Source: JBBTTE01 sp038064395
GTDB taxonomy: Bacteria > Patescibacteriota > Saccharimonadia > Saccharimonadales > UBA4665
Reading direction: 5' to 3'
Length of the DNA: 64,000 bases
Assembly (NCBI GenBank): GCA_038064395.1
Contig: JBBTTE010000003.1
Coordinates: 372,001-436,000, forward strand
The translations under genes were made by a program, and so were the position numbers. The first letter of the stretch is position 1. Every line of letters begins with the position of its first letter. The notes under the pieces are model-generated. The model did no database searches. It was not told where the DNA came from and was given only the letters and a program-made list of their open reading frames with translations. Shown in pieces: positions 8,334-16,259 of this stretch.

Positions 8334-8971
8334 TATAGCAAGTGACTCAATCCGCTATATAGCGCTGCACCAGCGCTGATTTCAAGTGCCATACCAGCTA
8401 CGCCAATAGTGATACCAGCAATCAAAAAGACTACATCTTCCAGTATTAATGCCAACGATATGGCGACCACGCCTAAAGCCGGCAGGGTGTCCAGTCCTGA
8501 GAATGGCGGCGCGACAAAGGCTGCTACAGTAAGGGCCAGAACAATTACACCTATCAAAGATAATACTGGCTTGAGTGTCAGCATGTCGCCGAATCGTCGT
8601 CTTGAGAACTTCTCGAACCATTTGATAACACCGATCAAACGCACTCTAGACTTGGAAGACAAGAAGTTACTGGTGTCGAGCTTGAGCCATTTCTTGGGCA
8701 GCCATATCGTGTCACGTCCCACGATTAGCTCCAAGCAGACCAACATGGTTATAATTTCGGTAACATGAGTTATGCCGCCAGTTGGTATTGGCAGGGCAGG
8801 CAAAGCCATCAGCAGCAAGAATATAATTGCGAAGGACTTCTCGGCGAATACCGTTATCAGTCCGCCCAGAGTCTTGTCCTTGCCAGATTTGAGCCATGCT
8901 TGCAACACCTTGCTAAAAGGTTCGGGCGTATTGGGGGTCTGATGCTTGCCGATTTGTCTACTCACTGCCAT
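8333..8971 (-). CDS. ExoD-family membrane protein
   Basis: This 212-aa integral membrane protein has the ExoD layout: a soluble N-terminus of about 45 residues, then hydrophobic segments beginning with FAIIFLLLMALPALPIPTGG, whose Pro-rich pattern is the family signature, and more helices near residues 135-210. ExoD proteins were first linked to exopolysaccharide production and alkali tolerance in rhizobia; the biochemical role is unknown. It is the first gene of the run leading into pabA/pabB, and its stop overlaps the next start (TAATG). Confidence 0.75.
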   Translation of the reverse strand: MAVSRQIGKHQTPNTPEPFSKVLQAWLKSGKDKTLGGLITVFAEKSFAIIFLLLMALPALPIPTGGITHVTEIITMLVCLELIVGRDTIWLPKKWLKLDTSNFLSSKSRVRLIGVIKWFEKFSRRRFGDMLTLKPVLSLIGVIVLALTVAAFVAPPFSGLDTLPALGVVAISLALILEDVVFLIAGITIGVAGMALEISAGAALYSGLSHLL

Positions 8972-9027
8972 AACATAGTAACTTAGTCAGAGGATAAATA
9001 GTAGACAACAGGTATAATGACTAGCAT

Positions 9028-9414
9028 ATGAAAATCACTGAACCAGTTAAGGTTTCGGGTCTGGTAACACGCTTCAAGGGCAATGGCCGCCGCTTGGGCT
9101 ATCCAACGGCAAACTTAACTACCGAGACTAATATTGATGATGGGGTTTACTTTGGGTATGCGGATTTGGCCACTTGGCATAAGCAGCCAGCCATTATATT
9201 CGTGGGCGTTCCAACTACTGTCGGTGACACGGTGCGTCGTGTAGAAGTGCATTTGCTCGACATACCCGACCAAGACTACTATGACCAGATGCTAAATGTT
9301 GACATTCGATATTTCCATAGAACCAACCAGACCTTCGACAGCATCGAAAGACTCTTAGAAGTTATGAAAGACGACGAAGTGGCGGCTCGGGCTTGGTTCG
9401 CCGAGAGTAACTAA
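9028..9414 (+). CDS. Stand-alone riboflavin kinase
   Basis: This 128-aa protein corresponds to the C-terminal flavokinase domain of RibF. It shows the conserved opening VTRFKGNGRRLGYPTANL and the VEVHLLDI strand. It should phosphorylate riboflavin to FMN. The N-terminal FAD-synthetase domain of ordinary bacterial RibF is absent, and the ATG is preceded by a perfect TATAAT box (9013-9018) ending 9 nt upstream, so the short form looks complete. FMN is needed by the flavinylated electron-transfer operon that follows on the other strand. Confidence 0.85.
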   Translation: MKITEPVKVSGLVTRFKGNGRRLGYPTANLTTETNIDDGVYFGYADLATWHKQPAIIFVGVPTTVGDTVRRVEVHLLDIPDQDYYDQMLNVDIRYFHRTNQTFDSIERLLEVMKDDEVAARAWFAESN

Positions 9415-9669
9415 TTATTTGTCACGGACACGGGTCATCAAACGCAAGTTTGATAGATATTGTTCTGGATTGACCTTCTGGTGCAGGCTCAGGTAGTGCA
9501 TGTGTTTCTCGACAAATGTCATGTCGTTACCAGGGTATAGTAGTTCGTTGGCGTTATAGCTGGACTCAGTAGTGTAACCAATGTCAGCTGCCATGCGAAT
9601 CAGTGCTTGCTCGGTCTTCTTGCCCTCTTCCGAGTCAAAAAAATTGATCTTCTTCTTAAACGACGACAT
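9415..9669 (-). CDS. Small protein of unknown function
   Basis: I do not recognise this 84-aa soluble protein. The first ten residues are Lys-rich (SSFKKKIN), the middle is mixed helical, and no signal or membrane segment is seen. It converges with the riboflavin kinase, the two stop codons being directly adjacent. On its own strand it follows the 20-aa ORF at 9675-9737 by 5 nt, so the two are probably cotranscribed from the TATAAT box seen upstream of that ORF. Confidence 0.55.
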   Translation of the reverse strand: MSSFKKKINFFDSEEGKKTEQALIRMAADIGYTTESSYNANELLYPGNDMTFVEKHMHYLSLHQKVNPEQYLSNLRLMTRVRDK

Positions 9670-9674
9670 AGATA

Positions 9675-9737
9675 CTAGACCTTTGGCTTAACTTGCTTAG
9701 GTTTCTTAACTTCCTTACGGCCTCTATCTTTGGACAT
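9675..9737 (-). CDS. Very small Lys-rich protein (20 aa)
   Basis: A 20-codon frame, MSKDRGRKEV followed by KKPKQVKPKV, has an excellent ribosome binding site, AGGAGG, 6 nt before its ATG. A TATAAT box lies about 60 nt further upstream. The composition, lysine-rich with KKPK, resembles tiny basic proteins seen in other bacteria, though I cannot name a family. It leads directly into the 84-aa gene at 9415-9669. Confidence 0.55.
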   Translation of the reverse strand: MSKDRGRKEVKKPKQVKPKV

Positions 9738-9833
9738 TATGGCCTCCTGACCTTTCGAGTAGTCTGAGCTAGTAAATAGCTGATACTTATATTATAGTCC
9801 TCTTGTCAGCTAACTCCTAATTAGGGGTGGGGC

Positions 9834-11345
9834 CTAAGCGTAGCCAGGGAAGAAGTCGATCTTGATGTTTTGGTCTTTGACGCCTAGGTTTTTGAGGTCA
9901 GCCTTGATAGCCGACACCATTGGATGTGGCCCCGAAATATAGAATAGGCACTCCAGATAATCGGGGACTTCAGTCGCTATTAGTGCTGAGTCGATACGCC
10001 CTTTCCTTATGTTGTCGTCGGGTAAGTTCATGTCAGTGAAAGTATAAACAGTCTTAGTGCCAAGCTGCCGACCTGCATCATTAATGACATCATGGTAGGC
10101 TGCTGCCTCAGGGTTTCGCTCCGAATAGAGCAAGGTAACAGGCCTAACATCATAAGTATCGGTTAGGTACTTAAGCATACTGCGGAACGGTGTTATGCCT
10201 ATGCCCCCAGCAATGAAAACCAACTTCTTAGATGAATCCTTGGGCAACACGAAGTCGCCGCTTAATTGACCGGCTGCCATAGAGTTGCCGACCTCCATAG
10301 CGCGCATGGCACGCTTGAAGCTGCTACCTTCCTTGTAGAACTTGACACCCAGCCTGATGTTATCTTCGGTTGGCGAGGAAGCTAGCGTGAAGTATCGCCG
10401 ACTACCCCGCTCATCGGCCTTAGCGTGGGGTAGTGTCCATTCCATATATTGACCCGGCTTATAGGTGAACTTTTGGTCACTAGTGAATATGAAGTCTTTG
10501 GTAGCTGACCCCCAAGATAACTTTTGACTTAACTTGGGCAGGAGCTTTGCCTTCGGGCTGACGATGTACGAGGAAACATTACTTATAGCCAGAACCAATT
10601 CTGGTGATGAGTAAATGCCAAGCACGTTTAGCTGCGGAGGGAATAATAGACCCGCCAAGCCGCCATACCAAGCCTGGTTCCTGCGTGTTGTGGGTGAAGT
10701 CAGCGGCTCAGTTAGCATGACAAAAGCCAAGAATAGCAGTGAAGAGTTCAGAATAATATGTTTGACTGTGAGCCCTACGCCTGTGTGATTAATGAGGCTG
10801 AAGGCTAGAGTTGCTAGCATTGATGTCATAAGGAACGCAGCTACCATTTGGAAGCGCTGAATCTTGCGAACAATCAATAAGCCGCCAGCAATCACTATCG
10901 GTAACAGCCAAGTTGTGCCAACCCACCAGCTTGCGGATTTGCCAGCGCATAACGAAGTCAATAAGATTGCAATAGCAGCAGGGTTGAATATATGTTGCTT
11001 GCGGATTACTAATATATATTTGGACCCAATTGCCAGCATGGCCACGATGCTCAAGAATATGAAGTTTTGGGTACTGAGCTGTGGCGTTATGATGAGCGAC
11101 AATATTAGAGCAGTTATTAGTGATGACTCAGGATTCACTGGTGCTTCGAAGGCCCTTGCAAACAACTTGTTGAGCAGCCAGCATAGCAATGTTAGATAGG
11201 CTGCAGTGGCCGCAATTGATTGAGGGCTGTAGCTAACATAACCAAATGCACCAAGCAGCATCGCTGCACCAAGCAGACAAAGCAGGTAGTACAGCAGTAG
11301 TCGATACATTGTGATGCCGTCTAGTAATTTATCTATCAGTTTCAT
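9834..11345 (-). CDS. RnfD/NqrB-like membrane domain fused to a ferredoxin-NADP reductase module
   Basis: This 503-aa protein joins two parts. Residues 1-250 are a multi-helix membrane domain resembling RnfD/NqrB, with IFNPAAIAIL and MLTEPLTSPTTRR, the latter at the position where those proteins carry the TDP(V/T) and flavin-attachment region. Residues 270-503 are an oxidoreductase module with the FAD site RRYFTLASSP and the NAD(P) site AGGIGITPFRSML, as in NqrF and ferredoxin-NADP reductases. It should move electrons from NAD(P)H to a membrane flavin. The ATG at 11345 overlaps the ApbE stop as TGATG. Partners ApbE and the FMN-binding protein lie upstream in the same operon. Confidence 0.82.
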   Translation of the reverse strand: MKLIDKLLDGITMYRLLLYYLLCLLGAAMLLGAFGYVSYSPQSIAATAAYLTLLCWLLNKLFARAFEAPVNPESSLITALILSLIITPQLSTQNFIFLSIVAMLAIGSKYILVIRKQHIFNPAAIAILLTSLCAGKSASWWVGTTWLLPIVIAGGLLIVRKIQRFQMVAAFLMTSMLATLAFSLINHTGVGLTVKHIILNSSLLFLAFVMLTEPLTSPTTRRNQAWYGGLAGLLFPPQLNVLGIYSSPELVLAISNVSSYIVSPKAKLLPKLSQKLSWGSATKDFIFTSDQKFTYKPGQYMEWTLPHAKADERGSRRYFTLASSPTEDNIRLGVKFYKEGSSFKRAMRAMEVGNSMAAGQLSGDFVLPKDSSKKLVFIAGGIGITPFRSMLKYLTDTYDVRPVTLLYSERNPEAAAYHDVINDAGRQLGTKTVYTFTDMNLPDDNIRKGRIDSALIATEVPDYLECLFYISGPHPMVSAIKADLKNLGVKDQNIKIDFFPGYA

Positions 11346-12070
11346 CAAGCTGCCTCTACATATTGATTAAAGCCCGAGGTCAGAGTAGCCTGCTGATTAA
11401 GATCTATCATGTAGGCCTCGAACCCATCGAGCGATTCCATGAACTCAATACCAGATCGTCCCATGGCAAAGGCGGCCGTGGCAAAACGGTCTGCCTCATA
11501 TATCTTAGGGCCGATTACCGTTAATGAAGCTATGTCATTAATCTGCTTATCATCAATTGGGTTATATATATGTTGACCACGGATATATGTGCCCGACGTG
11601 GCCACGCCTAGATCTTTTACTGATAGAACTTTGATAATTTCGTCACTATCAAAAGGGTTACGAATGCCCACTTTCCATTCGCGGCCGTTGGCCTGAACAT
11701 CGCCACCGGCATCAATGTAGAACTGTTTGAAACCCATGCTGTGCAACAACTCGGCCGCTTGCTGAATCGCCCAACCTTTTACCAGACCAGAAGGATCGAG
11801 CTTGCCGTCTCGGAAGCCGTCAAAGTAGCCACTAGTCTGTTGCTTGGTTTGTTCGCAGAGCTTCAGTATATGTTTCATCTCTTCGGGCCATTCAGCTTCG
11901 GGCAGGCCGTCGTTGATTCTCGATACTTCGCTGTCAGACTTGAACGGGCTGTACTTGGTATCAACCGACTGGAAGTAATCATGGATATTCTGGAAGACCT
12001 GGGCGTTTGCTGCCCTGTCTTCAATCACGACAGTGATTGGCATGCCCATGATCAGCCAAGTCTGTTTCAT
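11345..12070 (-). CDS. apbE: FAD:protein FMN transferase (ApbE)
   Basis: This 241-aa enzyme attaches FMN covalently to a Thr/Ser in a target motif, using FAD as donor. ApbE signatures are visible: DPSGLVKGWAI, IDAGGDV, ATSGTYIRG followed by HIYNP, and ADRFATAAFAMG. The likely target is the SGAT motif of the gene just upstream, which it overlaps by 4 nt (ATGA). The start MKQTWLIMGMPI has no Sec signal or lipobox, so it probably acts in the cytoplasm, unlike many lipoprotein ApbEs. The length is somewhat short (family about 300). Confidence 0.92.
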   Translation of the reverse strand: MKQTWLIMGMPITVVIEDRAANAQVFQNIHDYFQSVDTKYSPFKSDSEVSRINDGLPEAEWPEEMKHILKLCEQTKQQTSGYFDGFRDGKLDPSGLVKGWAIQQAAELLHSMGFKQFYIDAGGDVQANGREWKVGIRNPFDSDEIIKVLSVKDLGVATSGTYIRGQHIYNPIDDKQINDIASLTVIGPKIYEADRFATAAFAMGRSGIEFMESLDGFEAYMIDLNQQATLTSGFNQYVEAA

Positions 12071-12552
12071 GATGCTTTTGCGCTGCTTAGGGCTGTCTCG
12101 AGCGACCTTGTGAAAGCTTGGGCAGTATCAGTGGCACCTGATACGATGTCGACTTTGGAAGACTGTGCCTTGATTGCTTCTTGTTGCAGGATTGGCATGG
12201 CGGCCTTATTGATTTCTTCGGAGTTTCGGTGTGAGTTAGGGTAGGTCAGGAACTCTACGGATACTAGCCTACCACCAGATATAACAGCCTTAACCTGTAC
12301 GAAGCCGTAAAAAGCGTCCTCAGATGAACCTGTGTACTGGCCATCCTTGTAGATTGCAGTGGTGCCAGTGGTCACTGTGGGGGTGGCGGCAGGAGTTGTC
12401 GCTGGTGTTGTTGTTGGCGTGATGGTCTGTGTGGTCTTAGTTGTCTTGGTTGCTGTCGAAGTTATGGCTGGCGTGTCATTTTGTCTTTGCTGGAAGCTAT
12501 AGACAGCAAAAGTCGCTATCACGAATATAGTAAGAAGCACCTTCTTAATCAT
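12067..12552 (-). CDS. FMN-binding-domain protein, RnfG/NqrC-like, flavinylation target
   Basis: This 161-aa protein has an N-terminal membrane anchor (residues 4-20), a Thr/Pro/Ala-rich linker (27-67), and a C-terminal FMN-binding domain. DGQYTGSSEDAFYG opens the domain, and VSGATDTAQAF carries the SGAT motif at which ApbE adds FMN (family knowledge). It should sit on the outer face of the membrane and accept electrons from the fused RnfD-NqrF protein. A TATAAT box ends 6 nt before the ATG, and that box lies inside a 7-bp inverted repeat. It is the first gene of the three-gene operon. Confidence 0.88.
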   Translation of the reverse strand: MIKKVLLTIFVIATFAVYSFQQRQNDTPAITSTATKTTKTTQTITPTTTPATTPAATPTVTTGTTAIYKDGQYTGSSEDAFYGFVQVKAVISGGRLVSVEFLTYPNSHRNSEEINKAAMPILQQEAIKAQSSKVDIVSGATDTAQAFTRSLETALSSAKAS

Positions 12553-12567
12553 GACTATATTATAGTC
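12553..12567 (-). promoter_or_regulatory. -10 box inside a perfect inverted repeat, start of the flavin operon
   Basis: The 15-nt sequence has arms GACTATA and TATAGTC around a single base. On the minus strand it contains TATAAT (12559-12564), ending 6 nt before the ATG at 12552. The symmetry could mark an operator or could simply arise because a TATAAT box is partly self-complementary. Confidence 0.45.
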
Positions 12568-12596
12568 TAAAAGCTTAAGGCAAGCTGGAGTATGGT

Positions 12597-13892
12597 TTAG
12601 TAGCGGTAGTGGTCGGCTTTGAACGGACCGGTGATTGGTATGCCAAGGTACTTAGACTGTTCGTCGGTAAGCTTGGTGATTTTGCCACCTAGGGCTGTGA
12701 CGTGAACGGCAGCGACCTTTTCGTCAAGTTCCTTAGGCAAGCGGTGAACACCTAGTTCGTAAGGCTTAGTGTAGAGTTCAATCTGAGCCAGGACTTGGTT
12801 GGAGAAAGAGTTGGACATTACGAATGAAGGGTGGCCAGTAGCGTTACCCAAGTTAACCAAGCGACCTTCTGACAGAACGATTAGTCGGCGACCGCTAGGC
12901 ATGGTGTAGAGATCAACTAGTGGCTTAATCTCTTCCTTCTTGATGCCCTCAAGCCCGTTGAGTCGCCCAATCTGTATCTCGTCATCGAAGTGGCCGATGT
13001 TACAGACAATTGCCGTGTCTTTCATGGCCTGCATGTGCTCTAGCGTTATGATATCTTGGTCGCCGGTTGCCGTAACGAAGATGTCGCCTTGCGAAGCAGC
13101 ATCGTCCATAGTTACAACTTCGTAGCCTTCCATAAGGGCTTGCAAGGCACAGATCGGGTCAATCTCAGTAATCAGAACTCGAGCGCCAAAGGCTCTAAGC
13201 GATTGAGCGCTACCTTTGCCGACATCACCATAACCTGCCACAACCGCGACTTTGCCAGCGATCATTACGTCAGTGGCGCGCTTGATGCCGTCCATCAATG
13301 ACTCACGGCAACCGTAGAGGTTGTCGAACTTAGACTTAGTAACGCTGTCGTTGACATTAATGGCTGGAATCTTGAGCTTGCCCTCGGCCAGGAACTGGTT
13401 GAGTTGCATAACGCCAGTCGTGGTTTCCTCACTGACACCCTTGATGTCATCAAGCAGGTCAGGGTGCTTATCGTGGATCAGAGCGGTCAAGTCGCCGCCG
13501 TCATCAAGCACCATGTTAGGTCCTTGGCCATCTTCGAATAACAGAGTCTGCTCGACGCACCACCAATACTCGTCTTCGGTTTCACCCTTCCAAGCGAAGA
13601 CCGGTGTACCTTCAGCGGCAAGCGCAGCTGCGGCGTGATCCTGAGTTGAGTAGATATTACATGAAGACCAGCGAACCGTAGCGCCAAGTGCTTGTAGTGT
13701 TTCCACCAAGACAGCGGTCTGGATAGTCATGTGAATTGAGCCTGAGATTCGAGCACCTTTAAGAGGTTGAGCCGACGCATACTCCTCGCGTAGTGCCATC
13801 AGGCCTGGCATTTCCTTCTCGGCCAGAGTAACCTCAGTGCGACCCCATTCAGCTAGCTTGATGTCTTTGACTTTGTAATCTGTATCGGCCAT
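12597..13892 (-). CDS. ahcY: S-adenosylhomocysteine hydrolase
   Basis: This 431-aa enzyme splits S-adenosylhomocysteine to homocysteine and adenosine, removing the inhibitory product of methyltransferases. The NAD-binding loop is AGYGDVGKGSAQSLRAFGA, the substrate region shows SGSIHMTIQTAVLVETL, and the C-terminus ends in GPFKADHYRY, the typical Lys/Tyr tail that contacts NAD of the neighbouring subunit in the tetramer. The length matches the family. It lies 2 nt after the adenosine kinase gene, so both products of one step are handled by one operon. metK at 47355 supplies the other end of the cycle. Confidence 0.96.
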   Translation of the reverse strand: MADTDYKVKDIKLAEWGRTEVTLAEKEMPGLMALREEYASAQPLKGARISGSIHMTIQTAVLVETLQALGATVRWSSCNIYSTQDHAAAALAAEGTPVFAWKGETEDEYWWCVEQTLLFEDGQGPNMVLDDGGDLTALIHDKHPDLLDDIKGVSEETTTGVMQLNQFLAEGKLKIPAINVNDSVTKSKFDNLYGCRESLMDGIKRATDVMIAGKVAVVAGYGDVGKGSAQSLRAFGARVLITEIDPICALQALMEGYEVVTMDDAASQGDIFVTATGDQDIITLEHMQAMKDTAIVCNIGHFDDEIQIGRLNGLEGIKKEEIKPLVDLYTMPSGRRLIVLSEGRLVNLGNATGHPSFVMSNSFSNQVLAQIELYTKPYELGVHRLPKELDEKVAAVHVTALGGKITKLTDEQSKYLGIPITGPFKADHYRY

Positions 13893-13894
13893 GG

Positions 13895-14845
13895 CTATAG
13901 TTCTATCTCCTCGTTAAAGTTATCCTTATATCTATTCATAATCGCTTGTCTGGAAAAGATTTGTTGAGTGCCATGCTGTTCGACAATAAATGATGCCACT
14001 ACGGCTCCAAGTTGCCCACAAATTCTTAGATCCCATTGTCTCAAGTAACCATACAAAAAGCCAGCTCGGTAGGCGTCACCGGCACCAGTGGGATCAACTA
14101 AGGTCTTGGGCTTGGCGGCCATAACCTCGATTGGCTCTGGTACTGCGGTGCCACTAATTATCGAGCCGTCTTTGCCCCTAGTGCTAATCAGTATAGGTAC
14201 GCGAGTCCTAAGTTGTTCGGGTGTAGTGGCTAGCTTCTCGCACAACACACTTAGTTCATAGTCATTGACTAGTATTATTTCGGCAGCAGCCACGCCAGTA
14301 CCTAGATCGGTCGCAGGATCGGACACTTGCTGACCTGGGTCATAGACTAGCTTGAGGCCATTATCTTGGCACTCACGAGCCTGTCGGTTCATGGCACTTG
14401 GATTGTGGGCCGATATCACCATTAATGCATCCTTGTTGTGCCAAGGCGAGAAGCTGAGTGATTCGCTGTCGCTCATAGCCCCTTGGTAGAAGCCGCCAAC
14501 TTGGCTATCTTCACTGTCAGTGATAACGTTAAACGAAGCAGTTGCCAGTTGGCTGTAGTGAATGTTAGTGGTGTCGATTCCGATTTTAGTTAGGTCAGCG
14601 ACATACTCCTTTGCATCCTTGCCAACCGAGCCTAGCAGTACTGGCTGCTCACCAAGCAGTGCAAGATTGTAGGCAATATTGGCGCCTGTACCACCTCTGG
14701 AGTCATCTAGTTTTTCTAGCAGCATACTAAGCGAAAGCGCGTGCAGCTTGTCGGGTTTGATCAAGTCTCGGTAGCGACCTGAGAAGTTCATAATACGGTC
14801 AATCGCAATCGAGCCACAGATAACAAGCTGGGGTTTATTGCTCAT
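13895..14845 (-). CDS. PfkB-family kinase, probable adenosine kinase
   Basis: This 316-aa ribokinase-family enzyme has the anion-hole and catalytic Asp motif DPTGAGDAYRAGF near residues 250-262 and the N-terminal GGTGANIAYNLALLG. The substrate is inferred from context: it sits 2 nt upstream of ahcY, which releases adenosine, and bacterial adenosine kinases of this subgroup share the PTGAGDAYRAGF form. The start at 14845 is chosen because the ATG overlaps the VKOR stop as ATGA; a longer frame reaching 14911 lies inside the VKOR gene. Confidence 0.82.
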   Translation of the reverse strand: MSNKPQLVICGSIAIDRIMNFSGRYRDLIKPDKLHALSLSMLLEKLDDSRGGTGANIAYNLALLGEQPVLLGSVGKDAKEYVADLTKIGIDTTNIHYSQLATASFNVITDSEDSQVGGFYQGAMSDSESLSFSPWHNKDALMVISAHNPSAMNRQARECQDNGLKLVYDPGQQVSDPATDLGTGVAAAEIILVNDYELSVLCEKLATTPEQLRTRVPILISTRGKDGSIISGTAVPEPIEVMAAKPKTLVDPTGAGDAYRAGFLYGYLRQWDLRICGQLGAVVASFIVEQHGTQQIFSRQAIMNRYKDNFNEEIEL

Positions 14846-15459
14846 GGCAACAGTGTCTTCCAGTAGTACCAGAAGCGAACCAATAATAGTCCAAACATAA
14901 GTGCATACCAAGTGATCAGAATGTCACCGTGATGCCGCTGCAAGAAGGCGTTGACGTTCTTGCTAACTAACTTCTTGCCGATATTGCCTTCTCGCAGATT
15001 ATACAGAGTGACGTACCACAGTAGCGGTGGCATGATCATCCAAATGGCGAAGCAGAAGGGGCATATAACGCCAATTCGGTAAACACCTTGGAAGAACAGA
15101 TACAAGAAGAATCCGAAGCCAACCACGGCTGCAGCATTAATCATTAGCCACAATTCCTTACGAAGCTTAGAGCCGGTAGCCAATACGACGCCGAGAGTTA
15201 TAAGAGCAGCGAAGCCCATCAGACCGAAGATGCTGTTCGGTATGCCTAATAGACTGGCTTGCTCAGTCTTCATAACTGAACCGCAACTCAGTACTGGATT
15301 GAAGTTGCAGGATGGTATGTACTCAACGTTCTTGAGGACTTGAATCTTGTCATACGTCAGAGCGAACGAAGCTATGCAGCCAATAATACCGACTACTATA
15401 AAAAGATAAGGCAATACTTGCCCTAGAGTGATTTGTTTTTTGCTACCCCGTTTGGTCAC
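14842..15459 (-). CDS. Vitamin K epoxide reductase (VKOR) family protein
   Basis: This 205-aa membrane protein has about five helices. The active-site pair is ICPFCFAIW (CxxC, near residue 130) and the loop pair is SCNFNPVLSCGSVM (near residues 50-60). Bacterial VKOR re-oxidises DsbA-like thiol oxidases and passes electrons to quinone, so it belongs to disulfide formation outside the membrane. No fused or adjacent thioredoxin-like partner is present. The start codon is GTG; GATAAT on the minus strand (15466-15471) ends 6 nt before it, a leaderless layout. It heads the operon with adenosine kinase and ahcY. Confidence 0.88.
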   Translation of the reverse strand: MTKRGSKKQITLGQVLPYLFIVVGIIGCIASFALTYDKIQVLKNVEYIPSCNFNPVLSCGSVMKTEQASLLGIPNSIFGLMGFAALITLGVVLATGSKLRKELWLMINAAAVVGFGFFLYLFFQGVYRIGVICPFCFAIWMIMPPLLWYVTLYNLREGNIGKKLVSKNVNAFLQRHHGDILITWYALMFGLLLVRFWYYWKTLLP

Positions 15460-15542
15460 GCAGCCATTATCTCACAAAACTAAATACTCAGAAAATCCAG
15501 AGCACTAGCATTATCATTGGTATCTGTTATGATAGCTATAAG

Positions 15543-16259
15543 ATGATCAATCCGCCGGTCAATGCCCTTACATGGACCTTAGGCAGCGTAGCTGTTTATG
15601 TGTTTGCTTACAAAAGTTGGCGCACTTACAAGGCCACCAAGAATCCATTGGCACAGATTTATGCCCTGATGAGCGCTGGACTGGCAACGGCTTTCTTCTT
15701 CTTCGGAGTACCAGCTTTGCTGACAGATAATACCGATATCTTGCGTTTCACTTACCTTTTGGCTGATATAACAGTACAAATAACCTTGCAGCTAGAAATA
15801 TGGTTGCTGTGGTTTCTGGGTCTGCGCAACAAGATACGTCTGAGAACGCTTATTATTATGACTTCAATGTTCTCGATTGTGTTGCTTCTGACTGAGGCTA
15901 CGACTTCTAAGGCTAGAATTAGTGATTCACCACATCTTGTGGTCTATTCTGATATACCTTCAGTCCTGATAATGAAATCTATAATCTACGTCGGTATTGC
16001 CATACCGCTGGGCTACTTCTTCCTGAGGCAAGTCCCTAAGCAGACGACGCCTCAAGCCAAAGCTAGGTTGCTGCTGTCGGCTTTGACATTCATAACGCTG
16101 TCCCTAGCCGCGACCAGCAATAATATATTCGATAATGGCAGCGACACCCTGCAGTCTACTTTGATTCTTGCCGGATTATTTACCGTTCTGCTTATCGTAA
16201 GCCTTCTGCCTAATCGTAAGGCTGGTCCAAGCGCCAACAGGCCAACTATAAGCCGCTAA
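15543..16259 (+). CDS. Seven-helix membrane protein of unknown function
   Basis: I do not recognise this 238-aa protein. It has roughly seven hydrophobic segments spread over the whole length (near residues 8-25, 40-60, 68-95, 100-120, 145-165, 178-195 and 205-225) with short loops and a basic C-terminus. The layout resembles the membrane input domains of some sensor kinases, and it converges on a membrane histidine kinase with a 14-bp overlap, but no signalling domain is attached. A TATGAT box ends 9 nt before the ATG, so it has its own promoter. Confidence 0.6.
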   Translation: MINPPVNALTWTLGSVAVYVFAYKSWRTYKATKNPLAQIYALMSAGLATAFFFFGVPALLTDNTDILRFTYLLADITVQITLQLEIWLLWFLGLRNKIRLRTLIIMTSMFSIVLLLTEATTSKARISDSPHLVVYSDIPSVLIMKSIIYVGIAIPLGYFFLRQVPKQTTPQAKARLLLSALTFITLSLAATSNNIFDNGSDTLQSTLILAGLFTVLLIVSLLPNRKAGPSANRPTISR

